A DNA stretch of 64,000 nt, from assembly GCF_004016515.1 (NCBI RefSeq), contig NZ_SACT01000002.1, forward strand, positions 186,001-250,000, in the 5' to 3' direction. The position numbers and the translations under genes were made by a program. How positions within the stretch are numbered: position 1 is the first letter of the stretch; the number at the start of each line of letters is the position of its first letter. This stretch comes from Rubrivivax albus. Its GTDB lineage: Bacteria > Pseudomonadota > Gammaproteobacteria > Burkholderiales > Burkholderiaceae_C. The notes under the pieces were generated by a model. The model saw only the letters and a program-made list of their open reading frames with translations. It was not told the origin of the DNA and searched no databases. Positions 59,568-64,000 of this stretch are shown piece by piece.

Positions 59568-60260
59568 TCAAGGCCCGGTCTCGATGGGCGAGCCGACGAT
59601 GGCGTCGAACTCGGCTGGCGTGATGTACTGCGGCACGTAGCTGCCGCCCTGCTGCGTCAGCAGCTTCACGTAGGACCGCAGGTGGTTGCGCGAGCCGCGC
59701 TGCAGGTTGTCGTAGACGAGCTGGAGGTCCGCGTTGTCGGTCCCGGCGCGCAGCGCCGCGATGTCGCGGATGTCCAGCTCCTCGATCTGCACGCCCACGG
59801 TGAGCGCGTCGACCAGGCTCCCGCGGCTGGTGGCCACGAGTGCGTCGTGCAGGGCCTGGAAGCTGGGCGTGAAGAACACGCCTTCGGGCAGGCCGGCCAG
59901 CGGGTCCGGCAGACCGTAGCGCGCCAGCAGCGCCAGCACCGCTGCCGTGTGCGTGGCCTCGCTGTCGGCGATGTTGGCGAAGACCGGCGTGCCCCACAGC
60001 GCGGCGCTGGCGGCATACACGTCGTGCGCCAGCCGCTCCTCCTCGCGCATCATCGCCAGGCCCTGGGCTTCCGCCGACGACAGCGTCTGCAGCGGCAGGG
60101 CGGCGAGTTGCGTGGCCAGGTTGGCGGCATCCATTGTCGAGGTGCCGCTGGCGTCGACGCGCATCACCGGCGCCGGGTCGCCGCCGCCGCAGGCGGCGAG
60201 GCTCAGCGCGGCGGCGGCCAGCGTGGCGGCAATCCAGCGGCGGTGTTTCGCGGTGGTCAT
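59568..60260 (-). CDS. DUF2202 ferritin-like lipoprotein
   Basis: A 230-residue exported protein. A lipobox at about residue 24 (LSLAACGGGDP) makes it a lipoprotein. The DUF2202 domain is ferritin-like: LAMMREEERLAHDVYAASA, FANIADSEATHTAAVLALLA, IEELDIRDIAALR and LQRGSRNHLRSYVKLL, with Glu/His pairs suggesting a diiron site. Role unknown; in this operon it may handle oxygen or peroxide outside the membrane. Between cydB and the Rieske gene. Confidence 0.85.
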   Translation of the reverse strand: MTTAKHRRWIAATLAAAALSLAACGGGDPAPVMRVDASGTSTMDAANLATQLAALPLQTLSSAEAQGLAMMREEERLAHDVYAASAALWGTPVFANIADSEATHTAAVLALLARYGLPDPLAGLPEGVFFTPSFQALHDALVATSRGSLVDALTVGVQIEELDIRDIAALRAGTDNADLQLVYDNLQRGSRNHLRSYVKLLTQQGGSYVPQYITPAEFDAIVGSPIETGP

Positions 60261-60286
60261 GTCGGTGTCCTTTCTCAGGGCATGCA

Positions 60287-61429
60287 TCAGTACGCGGTAT
60301 GGCTGTTGGCCCGGATGTGCGCCACGGTGACCTTGCCGCGCATCACGCGGTAGGCCCAGCCGGTGTAGAGCACGATCAGCGGCATGAAGATCAGCGTGGC
60401 GCCGAGCATCAGGCCCAGCGTCAGCGGGCTGGAGACGCTGTCCCACACGGTGAGGCTGGCCGCGGGCATGGTCGACGACGGCATCACGAAGGGGAACATC
60501 GCCGCACCGGCCGTGCCGATGACGCCGACGATGGCCAGCGCCGAGGCCACGAAGGCGGCCAGCGTGCGCCGCACCGCCACCAGCCCCGCGGCCAGCAGCG
60601 CCCCGGCCACGCCCAGCGCCGGCAGCGCCCACAGCAGCGGCTGCGTGGCGTAGTTGCGCCACCAGGCGTCGGCGCTGCGCGCCACGGTCTTGGCCAGCGG
60701 GTCGGGCGCGGCGGCCGGGTCCAGCACCGAGGTGATCACGAAGCCCTCGATGCCGCCCACGCGCAGCCAGAGGCCCGCGCCGATGAAGGCCAGCACCATC
60801 AGACCGGCGGCGCCGGCGGCGGCCTTCACGGCACGCGCCTGGATCGCACCCTCGGTGCGGTGCGCCAGGTAGGTGCCGCCGTGCATCGTGATCATCGCGC
60901 TGGACACCACGCCGGCCAGCAGCGCGAAGGGGTTGAGCAGCTGCCAGAAGCTGCCGGTGTAGGTGCTGACGAGCTGGTCGTCGAAGTGGAAGGGCACGCC
61001 CTGCAGCAGGTTGCCGAAGGCCACGCCGAAGATCAGCGGCGGCACGGCCCCGCCGACGAACAGGCCCCAGTCCCAGGTGCTGCGCCAGCGCGCGTCGTGG
61101 ATCTTGCTGCGGTAGTCGAAGCCCACCGGCCGGAAGAACAGCGCCCACAGCACCGCCAGCATGGCCCAGTAGAAGCCGCTGAACGCGGTGGCGTAGACGA
61201 GGGGCCAGGCCGCGAAGATGGCGCCGCCACCGGTGATGAACCAGACCTGGTTGCCGTCCCAGTGCGGGCCGACGGTGTTGATGACGACGCGGCGCTCGTC
61301 GTCACCCTTCCCGACGAAGGGCAGCAGCGTGCCCACGCCCATGTCGTGGCCGTCCATGATGGCGAAGCCCACGAGCAGCACGCCCACGAGCAGCCACCAG
61401 ATCAGCTTCAGGGTGGGGTAGTCGATCAT
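60287..61429 (-). CDS. cydB: Cytochrome bd ubiquinol oxidase subunit II
   Basis: A 380-residue membrane protein with about nine helices. Signature sequences: WWLLVGVLLVGFAIMDGHDM, GVGTLLPFVGKGDDERRVVI, NTVGPHWDGNQVWFITGGGA and IFAAWPLVYATAFSGFYWAM. CydB forms the oxidase with CydA and reduces O2 to water at high affinity. The start (ATG 61429) lies 15 bases after the cydA stop. Confidence 0.96.
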   Translation of the reverse strand: MIDYPTLKLIWWLLVGVLLVGFAIMDGHDMGVGTLLPFVGKGDDERRVVINTVGPHWDGNQVWFITGGGAIFAAWPLVYATAFSGFYWAMLAVLWALFFRPVGFDYRSKIHDARWRSTWDWGLFVGGAVPPLIFGVAFGNLLQGVPFHFDDQLVSTYTGSFWQLLNPFALLAGVVSSAMITMHGGTYLAHRTEGAIQARAVKAAAGAAGLMVLAFIGAGLWLRVGGIEGFVITSVLDPAAAPDPLAKTVARSADAWWRNYATQPLLWALPALGVAGALLAAGLVAVRRTLAAFVASALAIVGVIGTAGAAMFPFVMPSSTMPAASLTVWDSVSSPLTLGLMLGATLIFMPLIVLYTGWAYRVMRGKVTVAHIRANSHTAY

Positions 61430-61444
61430 CGTGTGCTCCTTCGC

Positions 61445-63001
61445 TCAGGCGTGCGCGGGTTCGTTGGCATAGCGGCCGGTACCCAGCGAGCCGGGGCCCT
61501 GGCGCGCGAACTTCTGCATCAGGTAGATCTCGACGACCAGCAGCAGCGTGTAGAAGCCCACGAAGCCGGCCAGCGAGCCGTAGAGGCTGTTCACGCTCAG
61601 CGTCGAGACGCTCAGGTGCGTGGGCAGCACGCCGTAGATCGTCCACGGCTGGCGGCCGTACTCGGCCACGAACCAGCCCAGTTCGCTGGCGATCCACGGC
61701 GCCGGCAGCATCCACACCGCCCAGCGCAGGATCCACGGCCGCGCGGCGCACTCGGTCTTCAGCGTGCTCCAGAAGGCCAGCGCGAACAGCACCAGCATCG
61801 CGAAGCCCAGGCCCACCATGAGCCGGAAGCTCCAGAACATCGGCGTCACGCGCGGCACGGTGTCGTTCGTCGCCCGGTCGATCATCTCCGGCGTGGCCTG
61901 GCGCACGTCGGTGGTGTACTTCTTCAGCAGCAGGCCGAAGCCGAGGTCGCCCTTCGTGGCCTCCAGCGTGCGGCGCGCATCGTCGTTGCCGCGGTCCTTG
62001 CGCAGCGTCTCCAGCGCCGCCACCGCCGTGATGCCGTTGACGATGCGCTCGCGGTTCTTCGCCTTGATCTCGTGGATGCCGGGAATCTCCTTGGAGACCG
62101 AGCGCGTGCCGATCAGGCCCATCACCCAGGGAATCTCCACCGCCCAGTCGTTGCGCTGTTCGGCCTCGTTGATGCCGGCGATGACGTTGAAGCTGGCCGG
62201 CGCCGGCTCGGTCTCCCACATGGCTTCGATGGCGGCCATCTTGGTCTGCTGGGCCTCGCCCACGGTGTAGCCGCTCTCGTCGCCGAGCACGATCACGCTG
62301 AGCACGCTGGCCAGGCCGAAGGCGGCGGCCACGCGGAAGCTGCGCTTGGCGAACTCCACGTCGCGGCCCTTGAGCAGGTACCAGGCGGAGATGGACAGCA
62401 CGAACATCGCCCCGGTGACGTAGCCGGCCGAGACCGTGTGCACGAACTTGGCCTGCGCGTCGGGGTTGAAGACCACGGCCCAGAAGTCCGTCATCTCCAT
62501 GCGCATGGTCTGCCAGCTGAACTCGGCGCCCACCGGGTTCTGCATCCAGCCGTTGGCGATCAGGATCCACAGCGCGCTGAGGTTGGTGCCCACCGCCATC
62601 AGCGTGGTCACCATCAGGTGCTGCGTCCTGCTCAGCCTGTCCCAGCCGAAGAAGAACAGGCCGATGAAGGTGCTCTCCAGGAAGAAGGCCATCAGGCCCT
62701 CGATGGCCAGCGGGGCGCCGAAGACGTCGCCCACGTAGTGCGAGTAGTAGGCCCAGTTGGTGCCGAACTGGAACTCCAGCGTGATGCCGGTGGTCACGCC
62801 GAGCGCGAAGTTGATGCCGAAGAGCTTGCCCCAGAAGCGGGTCATGTCCTTCCACACCGGCTTGCCGGTCATCACGTAGACCGTCTCCATGATCACCAGC
62901 AGCCAGACCATGCCCAGCGTCAGCGGCACGAACAGGAAGTGGTACATGGCCGTGGCGGCGAACTGCAGCCGCGACAGGTCGACCAGGGTCTCGTTGATCA
63001 T
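61445..63001 (-). CDS. cydA: Cytochrome bd ubiquinol oxidase subunit I
   Basis: A 518-residue quinol oxidase subunit carrying hemes b558, b595 and d. Likely heme ligand H21 in AATAMYHFLFVPLTLGMVW, conserved acidic region GTNWAYYSHYVGDVFG, AIEGLMAFFLESTFIGLFFF, and the quinol loop ending in AEYGRQPWTIYGVLPT. Long Q-loop as in proteobacterial enzymes. Its ATG overlaps the cydP stop. True bd oxidase, in contrast to the OR-C-like enzyme encoded downstream at 53-56 kb. Confidence 0.97.
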   Translation of the reverse strand: MINETLVDLSRLQFAATAMYHFLFVPLTLGMVWLLVIMETVYVMTGKPVWKDMTRFWGKLFGINFALGVTTGITLEFQFGTNWAYYSHYVGDVFGAPLAIEGLMAFFLESTFIGLFFFGWDRLSRTQHLMVTTLMAVGTNLSALWILIANGWMQNPVGAEFSWQTMRMEMTDFWAVVFNPDAQAKFVHTVSAGYVTGAMFVLSISAWYLLKGRDVEFAKRSFRVAAAFGLASVLSVIVLGDESGYTVGEAQQTKMAAIEAMWETEPAPASFNVIAGINEAEQRNDWAVEIPWVMGLIGTRSVSKEIPGIHEIKAKNRERIVNGITAVAALETLRKDRGNDDARRTLEATKGDLGFGLLLKKYTTDVRQATPEMIDRATNDTVPRVTPMFWSFRLMVGLGFAMLVLFALAFWSTLKTECAARPWILRWAVWMLPAPWIASELGWFVAEYGRQPWTIYGVLPTHLSVSTLSVNSLYGSLAGFVGFYTLLLVVEIYLMQKFARQGPGSLGTGRYANEPAHA

Positions 63002-63168
63002 CGGGGGGCACCGTCGGCCGGGGTGACGAGGTGGGCGGCCGCGGTGCCGGGGTCGACCGGCACGCCGAGGTCGCGGACGAAGAACCACCACAGCCCGGCC
63101 AGCAGCGCCAGCTTCACGAGCACCGCGACGATCAGGTGCCGCACGAGTCGGTGGGATTCGTCCTTCAT
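62998..63168 (-). CDS. cydP: Cytochrome bd accessory protein CydP
   Basis: A 56-residue single-helix membrane protein: MKDESHRLVRHLIVAVLVKL, then ALLAGLWWFFVRD and a short periplasmic tail. This is the CydP-type small subunit encoded upstream of cydAB in many proteobacteria. GCAGGGGC lies before the ATG at 63168. Its stop overlaps the cydA start (ATGA). First gene of the bd operon. Confidence 0.85.
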   Translation of the reverse strand: MKDESHRLVRHLIVAVLVKLALLAGLWWFFVRDLGVPVDPGTAAAHLVTPADGAPR

Positions 63169-63180
63169 GCCCCTGCAGGT

Positions 63181-63196
63181 ATCAAGAGCCGTGCCA
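63181..63196 (-). promoter_or_regulatory. Sigma-54-like promoter core before cydP
   Basis: On the minus strand TGGCACGGCTCTTGAT, one base different from the core at 56380-56395. The -24 part is perfect; the -12 GC is GA. The predicted start falls about two bases before the cydP ATG, which would leave cydP without a leader; either the start lies elsewhere or cydP is made from another transcript. Confidence 0.55.
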
Positions 63197-63272
63197 GCGT
63201 GCACGCGGACGGAAAGACGCGTGGAATCAGGCACTTGGCCGAGCAAGGGTGCCATGCGGTGGCAGCCAGGTT

Positions 63273-63308
63273 CTGCCATCGTCATGACAAACCTGCCACT
63301 TGTGGCAG
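63273..63308. promoter_or_regulatory. Activator-type dyads between cydP and the sigma-54 regulator
   Basis: CTGCCA-N2-GTCATGACA at 63273-63289 repeats the element found at 56471-56487, at 77 bases from the core instead of 76. CTGCCAC-TT-GTGGCAG (63293-63308) is a second perfect dyad. The sites also overlap the promoter of the divergent regulator gene, allowing autoregulation. Confidence 0.6.
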
Positions 63309-63317
63309 ACTGGCTGC

Positions 63318-64000
<683 letters not shown>

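Overview
The window looks like the chromosome of a high-GC betaproteobacterium of the order Burkholderiales, probably close to the Rubrivivax/Leptothrix/Ideonella group. This rests on GC-rich codon use throughout, a complete phenylacetyl-CoA epoxidase operon with a TetR-type PaaR box, two PEP-CTERM proteins, a second short IF-1 gene, and the CydP/CydX/YbgE accessory proteins of cytochrome bd. The taxonomy is inference; no rRNA or tRNA gene was seen.

Layout, left to right. 1-7.8 kb: a partial SDR, a CBS/nucleotidyltransferase-like protein, an iron(III) ABC importer, a fasciclin protein and a GH114-like lipoprotein. 7.8-12.9 kb: a lytic transglycosylase, divergent from a tightly coupled five-gene operon (thermostable-hemolysin-family protein, acyl-adenylating enzyme, heme-oxygenase-like diiron protein, SDR, TPR protein) that looks like a small fatty-acid-tailoring pathway. 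12.9-16.4 kb: DM13/peroxiredoxin genes with a divergent AraC regulator, an orphan response regulator and a frameshifted spondin/PEP-CTERM gene. 16.8-25.4 kb: infA, then a sodium:solute symporter signalling cluster: DUF4212 subunit, VC_2705-type symporter, two small membrane proteins, an SLC5-STAC histidine kinase, a receiver protein, and a membrane pseudokinase fused to a DnaQ-like exonuclease. 25.6-33.1 kb: a propeller fragment, a PEP-CTERM protein, a large BTAD/ATPase/TPR regulator, an EamA transporter and a chemoreceptor.

33.2-41.9 kb: the phenylacetate operon, read leftward as paaI-K-A-B-C-D-E, then a 474-bp inverted-repeat element, then paaR-paaZ. 42-48.2 kb: a 53-residue secreted or membrane peptide, an ECF sigma factor (Sig-70_X6 type) with its Ser/Thr kinase, and an OmpA-like protein coupled to a proline-rich exported protein. 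48.2-50.5 kb: peroxiredoxin, persulfide-dioxygenase-like hydrolase and a methyltransferase behind a CsoR/CstR-like dyad.

50.7-63.2 kb is the most interesting part. One leftward operon holds a periplasmic DsrE-like protein, a cytochrome-bd-like subunit carrying its own C-terminal heme c, a second CydA-like membrane subunit, two cytochromes c and a flavocytochrome c sulfide dehydrogenase flavoprotein: in effect a sulfide-to-oxygen electron path. A second leftward operon holds cydP-A-B, a DUF2202 protein, an orphan Rieske protein, cydX, ybgE, a DUF302 protein, an SBF transporter and a truncated globin. The two start regions share a near-identical sigma-54-like core and, 76-77 bp further upstream, a near-identical 17-bp element. 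A sigma-54 activator with a Cys/His-rich PAS domain is divergent from the second operon and runs off the window. This suggests a single sigma-54 regulon controlling two bd-type oxidase systems.
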